Origin: an uncultured Oscillospiraceae bacterium
GTDB taxonomy: Bacteria; Bacillota; Clostridia; Oscillospirales; Acutalibacteraceae
Direction: 5' to 3'
Assembly (NCBI GenBank): GCA_902478455.1
Contig: CABSLJ010000066.1
Coordinates: 1 to 12,956 of the forward strand
DNA length: 12,956 nt
A program made the translations under genes and the position numbers. Numbering within the stretch: the stretch's first letter is position 1; each line of letters begins with the position of its first letter. A model generated the notes under the pieces. That model was not told where the DNA came from. It was given only the letters and a program-made list of their open reading frames with translations, and did not search any database. Below are positions 5,153 through 12,787 of the stretch, piece by piece.

Positions 5153-6513
5153 ACCCCCATCCGAACCAAACCATACGCAGCCTGCAGCAAAAAATGCAGG
5201 AGAAAACACTCTCCTCCCGGGAGCTCGTCTCCGATTATCTCGACAGGATTGACCGGATAGACGCAGGCCCCAGCGGGCTCCACTCGGTGCTCGAACGCAA
5301 TCCAGACATTCTCGCAGAGGCCGAAGCCTCCGACCGACTGCGGGCGCGCGGCATCCTGCTCGGCCCGCTGCACGGAATCCCTCTACTTGTCAAGGACAAC
5401 ATCGACACGGCGGACCGCCTGCACACCAGCGCCGGTTCTCTCGCTCTCGCCCGTCACCGGGCCGCGAAGGACGCCTTTGTGGTGCGCAAGCTGCGGGAAA
5501 GCGGCGCGTTGATCCTCGGCAAGGCCGGCATGTCCGAGTTCGCCCACTTCATGGCGCGCGGCATGCCCAACGGCTTCAGCTCCCGCGGCGGTTTCATTTA
5601 CCATCCCGCCGACCGCGCCGCCGATCCCTCCGGCTCGAGCACCGGCTCGGCCGTGGCGGTGGCGGCGGGGCTGTGCGCCGGCGCGCTGGGCACCGAAACC
5701 AACGGCTCCATTCTCTCCCCCGCCTATCAATGCGGGGCGGTCGGCCTCAAGCCCACGGCCGGCCTGCTCAGCACGGAGGGCATCATCCCCCTCTCCTTCA
5801 CGCTGGACACGCCCGGCCCCATCGCCTCATGCGTCTGTGACGCGGCTCTCCTGCTTGGCGTGATGACAGGCTCCGGTCCTTCCGATTTTCCTTCCAATGA
5901 AAACCAAGCCGGCACGCCTGCGGAAAAGGCCCGTCTTCAGAGAGTGCGCGTCGGCCTCTGGAACATGGAAAACGCCCTGCCCGCGCAGGCGCAGGCCGTC
6001 TCTCTACTGGAGTCTGCGGGCGCTGAATGCCTTCCCCTCTCCGCGCCGGAGGTGCCAAAGCTGCACGGAACCATCATCCGGTACGAATTCAAGCGCTGCC
6101 TGAACCGTTATCTCGTGCAAACCGGCGAGCCCGGTTTGCCAAAATCGCTCCGGGAGATCATCGCCTTCAACGAGCGCCACGCAAAAAAGGCCCTGCCCTA
6201 TGGGCAGGACCTGTTTCTGCTGGCCGACGAAGCCTCTGGGACTCTGGAAGAACCGGACTATCAGCAGGCAATCGCCGGGCGAAACGCCTTTATCGACCGG
6301 CTGGCTCGTTACTTTGCGGACAACTATCTGGACGCCGTCCTCTCTCCCCAGATCAGTCCGGCCGCCTCGCTGGCCGGTTTTCCGGCGCTCACCCTGCCCG
6401 TCGCTTCCGACGAAACGGGCATGCCCATCTGCATCTTCCTCATGGCCGGGCGGCTGAAAGAGGACATCCTGCTGCGCATCGCCCATGCGGTGGAGCGCGG
6501 TCTTCCGGTCTGA
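5149..6513 (+). CDS. Amidase-signature family hydrolase, peptide-amidase-like subgroup
   Basis: This 454-residue enzyme should hydrolyse a carboxamide. The catalytic triad of the family is visible: Lys82 (GIPLLVKDN), cis-Ser163 (SGSSTGSA) and nucleophile Ser187 (GTETNGSILSPA). The 24-residue interval between the two serines equals that of FAAH. The variant nucleophile segment, followed by AVGLKPTAGLLSTEGIIPLSF and DTPGPIA, matches the subgroup that includes the bacterial peptide amidase Pam rather than GatA (which has GGSIRQPA). A peptide C-terminal amide is therefore a possible substrate. No signal peptide is evident, so it should be cytosolic. The start is fixed by AAAGGAGA (5136-5143) 5 bases upstream and by the family alignment; the frame stays open to 4858, but that part overlaps LysR. 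At 454 residues it is somewhat shorter than Pam. It is not the tRNA-dependent amidotransferase: gatB and gatC are absent nearby. Confidence 0.9.
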   Translation: MNPHPNQTIRSLQQKMQEKTLSSRELVSDYLDRIDRIDAGPSGLHSVLERNPDILAEAEASDRLRARGILLGPLHGIPLLVKDNIDTADRLHTSAGSLALARHRAAKDAFVVRKLRESGALILGKAGMSEFAHFMARGMPNGFSSRGGFIYHPADRAADPSGSSTGSAVAVAAGLCAGALGTETNGSILSPAYQCGAVGLKPTAGLLSTEGIIPLSFTLDTPGPIASCVCDAALLLGVMTGSGPSDFPSNENQAGTPAEKARLQRVRVGLWNMENALPAQAQAVSLLESAGAECLPLSAPEVPKLHGTIIRYEFKRCLNRYLVQTGEPGLPKSLREIIAFNERHAKKALPYGQDLFLLADEASGTLEEPDYQQAIAGRNAFIDRLARYFADNYLDAVLSPQISPAASLAGFPALTLPVASDETGMPICIFLMAGRLKEDILLRIAHAVERGLPV

Positions 6514-6555
6514 AGCGCCACGCCTCTGGTAAGGCGGCAGGAAGCGCACAAGGAA

Positions 6556-7515
6556 TCAGCAGCATTCGTTCTTGCGGTTGATCCAGCCGGTGGAGGCGTC
6601 CATAGCCGCGCGGCAGGCCGCAGTGCAGTCGAGGGCGTTGAGCATGACAAAATCGTGGATGGTCGCCTGGACGCGCAGCGCCGTAACCTCTACGCCCGCC
6701 TCTCTCAGCTTTCCGGCATAGGCCTCGCCCTCGTCGCGCAGAACATCGGCCTCTCCGTTGATGATCATCGCATCGGGCAGTCCCTTCAGCTGCTCGACGG
6801 CGGCGCACAGCGGGGAAGCGGTGATCTGCCGCCGCGCCTCCTCGGACGGCGCATACTGATCCCAAAACCACATCATTCCCTCCCGGTAAAGGTAATAGCC
6901 CTCGGCAAACCGGCAGTAGGATTCGGTATCAAACGCCGCGTTTGTGACAGGATAATACAGCAATTGCTTTTGGATTGCGGGGCCTCTCCTGTTTTGGGAC
7001 AGAATGGTCATCACGGTCGCCATATTGCCGCCGACGCTGTCCCCGGCCACCGTCAGGCGGCTCAGGTCAGCGCCAATTCCGGCGCGCTTTAGCAGCTCCG
7101 GCAGTCTGCATAGGACGCTGTAGCACTGCTCAATGGCGACCGGATAGCGCGCCTCCGGCGCGCGGCTGTACTCCGGGAATACAACAACGCAGCCGGTGCG
7201 GGCCGCAAGCTCGCGGACAAGCTTTTCGTGGGTGTGGAAGCTGCCGAATACCCAGCCCGCCCCATGGATGTAAAAAATCACATGCGGCTTGCGGGCCGGG
7301 CATTCCGGACAAACAAAAAACACGCGGACGCCGCCCCATTTCCCCGTATTGACAAGCAACGAGGAAACATCGGCGGGGCATTTGCGCACCGGGCTATCCT
7401 GTGCTGTTTCCAGCGCCTTCCGCCCCTCCCGGGGCGGGAGCTGAAAGATAAGCGGCGGACGGGAATTTTCCTCACAGACCTTTTCCGCCGCAGGCTCCAG
7501 CGGTATTCTCAGCAT
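6556..7515 (-). CDS. Alpha/beta hydrolase, hormone-sensitive-lipase-like (family IV) esterase
   Basis: This is a cytosolic carboxylesterase-type enzyme of 319 residues. Catalytic features in order are the oxyanion motif HGAGW (84-88, HGGGW in most relatives), nucleophile Ser160 in GDSVGGN, Asp257 in GEADVLRDEG and His287 in IHDFVMLNAL. The block YSRAPEARYPVAIEQCYSV and the late EGEAYAGKLREAGVEV are typical of the family. The start at 7515 is chosen because relatives begin at the equivalent of MLRIPLEPAAE and AGGAG (7526-7530) lies 10 bases upstream. The frame is open further to ATGs at 7659 (GGGAG upstream) and 7692, so a longer form cannot be excluded; that stretch overlaps a strong stem-loop and lacks family similarity as far as I can tell. 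It converges on the amidase with 42 bases between stops. Its natural ester is unknown. The protein ends in Cys-Cys. Confidence 0.88.
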   Translation of the reverse strand: MLRIPLEPAAEKVCEENSRPPLIFQLPPREGRKALETAQDSPVRKCPADVSSLLVNTGKWGGVRVFFVCPECPARKPHVIFYIHGAGWVFGSFHTHEKLVRELAARTGCVVVFPEYSRAPEARYPVAIEQCYSVLCRLPELLKRAGIGADLSRLTVAGDSVGGNMATVMTILSQNRRGPAIQKQLLYYPVTNAAFDTESYCRFAEGYYLYREGMMWFWDQYAPSEEARRQITASPLCAAVEQLKGLPDAMIINGEADVLRDEGEAYAGKLREAGVEVTALRVQATIHDFVMLNALDCTAACRAAMDASTGWINRKNECC

Positions 7516-7550
7516 TCCGGTCTCACTCCTGGCATCTCTTTGGAATAAAG

Positions 7551-7597
7551 GGGGGAGCCGCCACAGGGCCGTTTGGCCCGGCAGGACGGCTCTCCCC
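7551..7597 (-). terminator. Long stem-loop upstream of the hydrolase, terminator- or attenuator-like
   Basis: GGGG (7551-7554) pairs with CCCC (7594-7597). After a one-base bulge, GAGCCG (7555-7560) pairs with CGGCTC (7587-7592). An inner perfect stem is formed by GGGCC (7566-7570) and GGCCC (7575-7579) with a GTTT loop. On the minus strand the structure is followed by CCTTTATTCC, a partial U-tract, and ends about 36 bases before the hydrolase ATG. It could end the upstream iron operon, whose last stop codon is at 7768, or attenuate read-through into the hydrolase. No good promoter is visible between it and the hydrolase. Confidence 0.5.
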
Positions 7598-7767
7598 TGA
7601 TAAGACCAGTCTATGCGCCGCAAAGTCGAATCGTTCCCGCAGCGGTTGCGTTTTTGCATGGTATTCTCCCAGGAACCGCCTTCCCAATTCACAAGACAGC
7701 AAAGTTCCGGCAGGTGATAATATCCGATACCGTGTACGGATCTATTTCATCGATTCGTTCATAAGAA

Positions 7768-8163
7768 TTATTCATTCGCCTCTCCCTTGCGAATCGTCTT
7801 GATGCCAAACACAAAGTAGAGGATATGGCAGACCCAAACGATGGCGAGGATGATGCTGGGGACAAGGATATTCGCCCGCATCATCATAAAAAAACCAAAG
7901 CTCATGAGCAGCGTTACCGGGATGATGATACCCACCTTGGTCTGCACGGTCATGCCCTTTTTCTTCACAAATGATTCCAGATGCTTCTTATACATTTTCG
8001 TCCCCACAAACCAATCGTGGAGCCGCTGCGAGCTTTTGGCAAAACAAAACACCGTTACCAGAAAAAACGGAACCGTGGGCAAGATCGGCAGCACTATACC
8101 GATGCATCCAAGCCCCAGGCAGACAAAGCCCAAAATCAGAAATATCAGCCGTTTCAGCTTCAT
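7768..8163 (-). CDS. YbaN family (DUF454) small inner-membrane protein
   Basis: This 131-residue membrane protein belongs to the DUF454/YbaN family, whose function is not established. The hallmark LGCIGIVLPILPTVPFFLV with FCFAKSSQRLHDW (residues 18-51) is complete, followed by the second conserved part (VKKKGMTVQTKVGIIIP). Probable membrane segments are at about 6-24, 30-43, 76-95 and 99-120. The ATG at 8163 is preceded by GGGAGG (8176-8181) at a rather long 12-base spacing, and there is no other in-frame start between. It lies 36 bases after the second exporter-fold ABC gene on the same strand, so it is the last recognisable member of the iron-type operon. Its position suggests an accessory role to the ABC pair, but that is inference only. 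Confidence 0.88.
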   Translation of the reverse strand: MKLKRLIFLILGFVCLGLGCIGIVLPILPTVPFFLVTVFCFAKSSQRLHDWFVGTKMYKKHLESFVKKKGMTVQTKVGIIIPVTLLMSFGFFMMMRANILVPSIILAIVWVCHILYFVFGIKTIRKGEANE

Positions 8164-8199
8164 AAATTCAGCAAGCCTCCCTAAATCAATCTTTTTTCT

Positions 8200-9858
8200 T
8201 CAGCTCATCCGCCCGTGATCGACGGAATAGACGGTATCCGCAATCCGCATGGTGGACTGCCGGTGGGATACCAGCACCACAGTTTTGCCCTCCCGTTCCT
8301 CGTGAAGGGATTTTAAGATCACCGCTTCGTTCAGGCTGTCCAGGTTGCTGGTGGGTTCGTCCAATAACAGGAAGGGCGCGCCGTGCAGGAAGGCCCGCGC
8401 CAGCCCCAGCCGCTGCCGTTCTCCGCCGGATAAAGTGTCCCCCAGCTCGCCCACCGGGGTGTCGTAACCTTTGGGCAGGGTCATAATGAAATCATGCACC
8501 GACGCCTTTTTACAGGCCGCCTCGATTTCTTCGCCCGTAGCATCCAGTTTGGCGATCCGCAGGTTGTTTTTGATGCTGTCGTGGAACAGGTGGGTTTCCT
8601 GGGTCACGAAGCTCTCCATCTCCCGCAGGTTGGCGGTGTTGATCTGGTCAATGGGCGTATCGGAGATTTTCACATCCCCCTGCCGCACATCCCAGAACCG
8701 CATTAGCAGCTTTAAGAGGGTGGATTTGCCGCTGCCGCTGCGGCCTACAAGGCCGATTACGCTGTGCTCCGGTATTTTTACCGATATATCCGAAAGGATG
8801 TTTTCGTCCCCATAGGCAAAGGTCACCTGCTCCGCCGCAGCGCTGGTGAAGGCGATTTCCCGTCTTCCAGTAACTTCCTCCACTGCCGGCGTTTCGTCCA
8901 GGATATCCAGCACCCGGTTGCCCGCCGCAAAGGTGTTTTGCAGGGTGCTCCCCAATGCCGCCAGCGCAATCGCCGGCCCAAAGGAGGCAAACAGGGCGAT
9001 GGTGGGGATCAGCACCCCGTCAAAGCCCACGGCGCCGCTTTGGCAGAGCAGGGCGGAAACAACCAGCATGATGAGATCAAAAGCCAGCACAACGGTGTTG
9101 GTCACCGCCGTGTTCCGGCCGGCCGTGCGTTTCATCCGCTCTTCGTCCTTAGCAAGCGCGTCGGTTCTATCATTCATCTCCGTCAAACGCTTTTTGCCCT
9201 GGCCGTATTGCAGGGTTTCGGAAAGACCCCGCAGGCTGTCCAGCACAAAGCCGGACAATTCCCCGGATTTGGTGCGAAACCGCATCCCGTCGTCCCCGCT
9301 GCGTCTGGATGTGACAAGCGGGATCACGATTCCAACCACGAGATACGCCGCCAGGGCGATGAGGCCCAGCAGCCAGTGGAAGGAGCCGATGAACAGGCAC
9401 ATCACAATGGTGAACAGCAGCGCAATCGCCGCCGGAGAGATGGTGTGGGCGTAGAACACTTCCAGCAACTCGATGTCGGAGGTAATCACCGCAATCAAAT
9501 CGCCCTTGTCCCGGCCCTCCAGCTTGGCGGGGCAGAGCCGTCGCAGCGCCCGGAAGACCTTGTCCCGCAGGAGCGCCAGCAGCTTGAATGCGATGAAGTG
9601 GTTGCACGCCTGCTCCGCATAGCGGAGGACGCCCCGCACAACCGCAAAGACCACTACACAGACAAAAATAGTCGTGAGGGTGAAAGAGGTATCAAAGTGC
9701 AGAGCTTCCAGCACCGCATAGCCGCCAAAGATGGTGATAAAGGCAGCGCACAGATGTCCTACCAGCCCCATGAAAATAGCAAGGAACATATACCCGGCCA
9801 AAGGCTTCACCAACCCGATCAGCCGGGACATAACCTTGAATCCGCTTCGTCTCTTCAT
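8200..9858 (-). CDS. Exporter-fold ABC transporter half, CydC-like (permease-ATPase fusion)
   Basis: This 552-residue protein fuses a six-helix transmembrane domain (about residues 15-310) to an ATPase domain (about 340-552). ATPase motifs are Walker A GRSGSGKST (372-380), Q-loop Gln420 (FVTQETHLF), signature LSGGE (476-480), Walker B FLLLDEP with Glu501, and switch His532 (LVSHRQ). The membrane part carries CydC-type features: RYAEQACNHFIAFKLLALLRD, then GDLIAVITSDIELLEVFYAHTISP. Its start overlaps the stop of the preceding ABC gene by ATGA (9855-9858), so the two are almost certainly made in equal amounts as a heterodimer. CydDC proper exports cysteine/glutathione or handles heme for cytochrome bd maturation. 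Here no cydA or cydB is visible, and the neighbours are iron-uptake and DtxR genes, so an iron-, siderophore- or heme-related role is more likely. Confidence 0.9.
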   Translation of the reverse strand: MKRRSGFKVMSRLIGLVKPLAGYMFLAIFMGLVGHLCAAFITIFGGYAVLEALHFDTSFTLTTIFVCVVVFAVVRGVLRYAEQACNHFIAFKLLALLRDKVFRALRRLCPAKLEGRDKGDLIAVITSDIELLEVFYAHTISPAAIALLFTIVMCLFIGSFHWLLGLIALAAYLVVGIVIPLVTSRRSGDDGMRFRTKSGELSGFVLDSLRGLSETLQYGQGKKRLTEMNDRTDALAKDEERMKRTAGRNTAVTNTVVLAFDLIMLVVSALLCQSGAVGFDGVLIPTIALFASFGPAIALAALGSTLQNTFAAGNRVLDILDETPAVEEVTGRREIAFTSAAAEQVTFAYGDENILSDISVKIPEHSVIGLVGRSGSGKSTLLKLLMRFWDVRQGDVKISDTPIDQINTANLREMESFVTQETHLFHDSIKNNLRIAKLDATGEEIEAACKKASVHDFIMTLPKGYDTPVGELGDTLSGGERQRLGLARAFLHGAPFLLLDEPTSNLDSLNEAVILKSLHEEREGKTVVLVSHRQSTMRIADTVYSVDHGRMS

Positions 9859-11597
9859 GCGTTTTCACCATCCTTTCCGTAGTTCTCCAGCTCCTGCTGG
9901 GCGTTCCACAGCCGCTCATACAGGCCGTGGTGTTGCAGCAGTTCCTCATGGCCGCCGCTTTCGGCAACACACCCGTTTTCCAGTACATAGATGTTGTCCG
10001 CCTGCACCACGTTCGCCAGCCGGTGGGAGATGAGGATCACCGTCTTGGATTTTGCCAGCCGGTGGATTCCGGCCATGATGTCGTTCTCGCTCTCCACGTC
10101 GATGTTGGAGGTGGCCTCGTCAAAGATATACACCGGGCTGTCGTGAAGCAGTGCCCGGGCCAGCGCCAATCGCTGGCATTGCCCGCCGGAAAGGTTCGAC
10201 GCCTTTTCCAGCAGCGGGGTATTCAGTCCCTGCTCCGCTTTCAAAAATGCGGATAAATTTACCCGTTCCAGCACCGCCCATAATTCTTCATCGGAAGCGT
10301 CCGGTTTCCCCATCAGCAGATTGTCCCGCGCCGTGCCCTTGAACAGATAGCTCTGGTGGCTGATGTAGGTGATATTTTGCAGCAGGGAGCTTTCGTCGAT
10401 TTCTCCCAGCTCCACACCGCCGATGGAAACCGAGCCGGCATAGCCCCTGTTCCGGCCCATGAGGATGGCGGCAATCGTGGATTTCCCGCAGCCGCTTTCC
10501 CCTACAATCGCCGTGAAGCTGCCCCGGGGGAATTGTAAGTCCATGCCGCGTAAAATCTCCCGGTCCGGTTCATAGGAAAACCGCAGGCTGGAACATACTA
10601 TGTCATGCCGCTGCGGGAACTTTACAGCAGCTTCCTGACCAGTCTCCGGCAAATCCAGCAGGCGGAAAATCTTGTCGCTGGCCGCCATGCCGTTCATGGC
10701 GATGTGGAAAAAGGAACCCAGCTGCCGCATGGGGAGGAAAAAGTCCGCCGCCAGCAGGATAATCAGCAGGCACCCGGCCAGGGATACATGGTTGCCGGCA
10801 TACTGGGTCACCGCCATGATGACACCCAGCGCCGCCCCGCCGTAGGCGATCAGGTCCATAATGGTGATGGAATTGAGCTGCATGGTCAGCACCTTCATGG
10901 TGATCTTGCGGAACTTCTCGGCCTCCACGTTCATTTCCTGGTTTTTGAATTCGTCCGTCTGATAGATTTTTAAGGTGGTAAGCCCCTGCAAATTCTCTAA
11001 AAAGGTGTCGCCCAGAGCCGTGTACTGCCCCCAGTATTTGGAGAGCAGCTTTTTGGCCCAGGTCTGCACCGCCGCAATCGCCACCGGAATCAGCGGCACG
11101 CAGACCAGCAGCACAATGGCCGCCGGGACATTGACAAAGCAGAGCACCGCGAACAGGGTTAAAGGGGCCAGCATGGCGTAGAAGAACTGGGGCAGGTAGG
11201 CCCCGAAGTAGGTTTCCAGCTGATCGACGCCTTCCACCGCCACCTGCACCACTTCACTGGTTTTCACCTGCTCGTTGTACGAGCTGCCCAGCCGCAGCAG
11301 CTTTTCATAGATCTTCTCCCGCAGGGTTTTCTTTACTGCTTTAGAAGACAAGTAGCTCATCCGGCTGGCCCCTGTGGCGCAGAGGAACCGGATGAGCAGC
11401 GCCGCAAGGACGACGGCCGCTGTCGTCCACAGATCGCTTGCGCCGGTGTTGCCGTAATACAGGCTGGCAAGCAGGTTTGTAATGCTGAACATCATGGCGA
11501 TGTTCGCCGCCAGGGAACACCACTGCAATAGGACGTTCCCGGCTATGTATTTCTTACTTTCGCTGACCGTCCCGATCAGCCGTTTGTTGATCATCAT
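9855..11597 (-). CDS. Exporter-fold ABC transporter half, CydD-like (permease-ATPase fusion)
   Basis: This is the 580-residue partner of the following ABC half. The transmembrane domain occupies about residues 15-310 and has the CydD-type segment EGVDQLETYFGAYLPQFFYA (122-141), with GDTFLENLQGLTTLKIYQTD in the coupling region. The ATPase domain has Walker A GESGCGKST (366-374), Q-loop Gln415 (ISHQSYLF), signature LSGGQ (469-473), Walker B VYIFDEA with Glu494, and switch His525 (LISHRL). Both halves keep a full set of catalytic residues, so neither ATP site is obviously degenerate. The ATG at 11597 overlaps the DtxR stop by four bases (ATGATG; the second ATG at 11594 is also possible) and has no strong ribosome binding site of its own, indicating translational coupling to the regulator. 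Exporter-fold pairs such as YbtPQ and IrtAB are known to import siderophores, so import or export is open. Confidence 0.9.
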   Translation of the reverse strand: MMINKRLIGTVSESKKYIAGNVLLQWCSLAANIAMMFSITNLLASLYYGNTGASDLWTTAAVVLAALLIRFLCATGASRMSYLSSKAVKKTLREKIYEKLLRLGSSYNEQVKTSEVVQVAVEGVDQLETYFGAYLPQFFYAMLAPLTLFAVLCFVNVPAAIVLLVCVPLIPVAIAAVQTWAKKLLSKYWGQYTALGDTFLENLQGLTTLKIYQTDEFKNQEMNVEAEKFRKITMKVLTMQLNSITIMDLIAYGGAALGVIMAVTQYAGNHVSLAGCLLIILLAADFFLPMRQLGSFFHIAMNGMAASDKIFRLLDLPETGQEAAVKFPQRHDIVCSSLRFSYEPDREILRGMDLQFPRGSFTAIVGESGCGKSTIAAILMGRNRGYAGSVSIGGVELGEIDESSLLQNITYISHQSYLFKGTARDNLLMGKPDASDEELWAVLERVNLSAFLKAEQGLNTPLLEKASNLSGGQCQRLALARALLHDSPVYIFDEATSNIDVESENDIMAGIHRLAKSKTVILISHRLANVVQADNIYVLENGCVAESGGHEELLQHHGLYERLWNAQQELENYGKDGENA

Positions 11598-11983
11598 TTC
11601 TGTTTATCGCCGCCCTTTTCTGTTTTCTGAATTGCCAGGGCTTTCAGCGCCTGATAGCTTTCGGGGCTGACGGCGTGCTCCATGAGGCAGGCATCCCTTG
11701 CCGCTGTCTTCCCGTCCACGCCTAAGCCCTCCAGCATTGCCTGAAAGGTCTGGTGCCGTTCGTAGGTAGCCTTTGCGATTTCCAGCCCCGCCTCTGTCAG
11801 ACAGACGGCGTGGTTTTGATCTCGCGTCAGGTAACCCTCCTGCTCTAACGCCTTGAGGGAGATGGAGACCGTCGGCTTGGACACGCCCAGCGCCTCTGCA
11901 ATGGATGCGCCGTGGACCTCCGTCTTTTGGGACAAGAGGTATATGGTTTTCAAGTAATCTTCTGTTGTGCGTCTGAGCTTCAT
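11594..11983 (-). CDS. DtxR/MntR family metal-dependent regulator, short form
   Basis: This 129-residue regulator consists of a winged helix (residues 1-60; TTEDYLKTIYLLSQ, IAEALGVSKPTVSISLKALEQEGYL) and a metal-binding dimerisation domain (about 65-118). It has no C-terminal SH3-like/FeoA domain, as in MntR (142 residues). By alignment the likely metal ligands are Asp9, His77, Cys99, Glu102 and His103. Cys99 corresponds to Cys102 of DtxR, where manganese-responsive MntR has glutamate (Glu99), while MntR Glu11 is replaced by Lys12. This favours iron over manganese sensing, by analogy only. AAGGAGG (11995-12001) lies 11 bases before the ATG. The gene sits inside the transporter operon, 27 bases after the FecE-type ATPase and overlapping the first exporter-fold ABC gene by four bases, so it probably represses its own operon when metal is plentiful. 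The operator should be at the operon promoter beyond the right edge. Confidence 0.9.
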   Translation of the reverse strand: MKLRRTTEDYLKTIYLLSQKTEVHGASIAEALGVSKPTVSISLKALEQEGYLTRDQNHAVCLTEAGLEIAKATYERHQTFQAMLEGLGVDGKTAARDACLMEHAVSPESYQALKALAIQKTEKGGDKQK

Positions 11984-12010
11984 CGAAGCCGCATCCTCCT
12001 TCCTTTCCGT

Positions 12011-12787
12011 TTACACCGGGATGATAAAGGGCTTGCCGTCCACGCTCCGGATTTCCAGACCCACGCCGTAGACCTCCCGCACCAGTTCGCTTGTAATGAT
12101 TTCTTCCGGGAGGCCGTGGGCGATCATCTTCCCGTCCTTCATGGCGACGATCTCGTCGCTGTAATAGAGGGACTGGTTGATGTCGTGGAGCACCATGACA
12201 ATGGTGATGCCGTATTCCCGGTTTAGCTGCCGGATGAGCTTTAAGATTTGCAGCTGGTAGCGGATGTCCAGATAGGTCGTCGGTTCGTCGAGGAAGAGCA
12301 CCTTGGTGTCCTGGGCCAGCGCCATGGCGATCCACACCCGCTGCTTCTGCCCGCCGGAAAGCTCCGACACCGGCTTGTCTTTGTGTTTCCAGGTATGGGT
12401 GATCTCCAGCGCCCGGCGGATCTTTTCCTCGTCCTCCTGCGGGTCAGGGGAAAGCCCCATGGTGTGGTAGGGCGTCCGTCCATAGCCCACCAGCTTTTCC
12501 ACGCTCAGATCCACCGGGGCGGTGTTGTACTGATGGACGATGGAGACCTCCCTGGCAAAATCCTTTAGCCGCATTTCTGCAATGTTGCCCTCCCGCAGCA
12601 GGATGTCCCCCTCGTCCGGCTTCAGGTTTTTGGTCATCAGATGGAACAGGGTGCTTTTGCCGCAGCCGTTGGCCCCGATGAGGGTGGTGATTTTTCCCTC
12701 ATGCAGTTCCAGATCCAGTCCTTTAAGTACCTGCTGCCTGCCGTAGGCAAAGGAGAGGTTTTTGACGGTAAATACATTACTGGCCAT
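12011..12787 (-). CDS. Iron/siderophore-type ABC importer ATPase (FecE/FepC/FhuC family)
   Basis: This cytosolic 258-residue ATPase should power uptake of an iron chelate, heme or corrinoid through a FecCD-type permease. Motifs are Walker A GANGCGKST (38-46), Q-loop Gln86 (VSIVHQYNTAP), signature LSGGQ (143-147) followed by KQRVWIAMALAQD, Walker B VLFLDEPT with Glu168, D-loop YLD, and switch His201 (VMVLHDIN). The pattern YGRTPYHTMG after the Q-loop and DIRYQLQILKLIRQLNREYG are characteristic of FepC/FhuC-like proteins. The ATG at 12787 lies inside the end of the permease gene (overlap 12777-12787), and a GAGGAGG site is 13 bases upstream, so translation is coupled to the permease. The family also serves vitamin B12 and heme; the DtxR gene directly downstream argues for iron. 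Confidence 0.92.
   Translation of the reverse strand: MASNVFTVKNLSFAYGRQQVLKGLDLELHEGKITTLIGANGCGKSTLFHLMTKNLKPDEGDILLREGNIAEMRLKDFAREVSIVHQYNTAPVDLSVEKLVGYGRTPYHTMGLSPDPQEDEEKIRRALEITHTWKHKDKPVSELSGGQKQRVWIAMALAQDTKVLFLDEPTTYLDIRYQLQILKLIRQLNREYGITIVMVLHDINQSLYYSDEIVAMKDGKMIAHGLPEEIITSELVREVYGVGLEIRSVDGKPFIIPV

Noticed and set aside
6521..6536. Hairpin CGCCT/AGGCG between the convergent amidase and esterase stops.
   Set aside because: Only five base pairs and no T-run on either strand, so it is not called as a terminator.
7722..7741. Inverted repeat ATCCG/CGGAT downstream of the YbaN gene.
   Set aside because: A five-base arm with a ten-base interior and no U-tract is too weak to call a terminator or operator.
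8764..9882. Long plus-strand open frame of 372 codons opposite the CydC-like ABC gene.
   Set aside because: Antisense shadow; the composition is rich in Arg, Gln, His and Gly with no family resemblance, and the opposite strand has complete ABC motifs.
8200..11597. Calling the ABC pair cydD and cydC of cytochrome bd biogenesis.
   Set aside because: Sequence features are CydDC-like, but no cydA or cydB is present and the operon context is iron uptake, so gene symbols were withheld.
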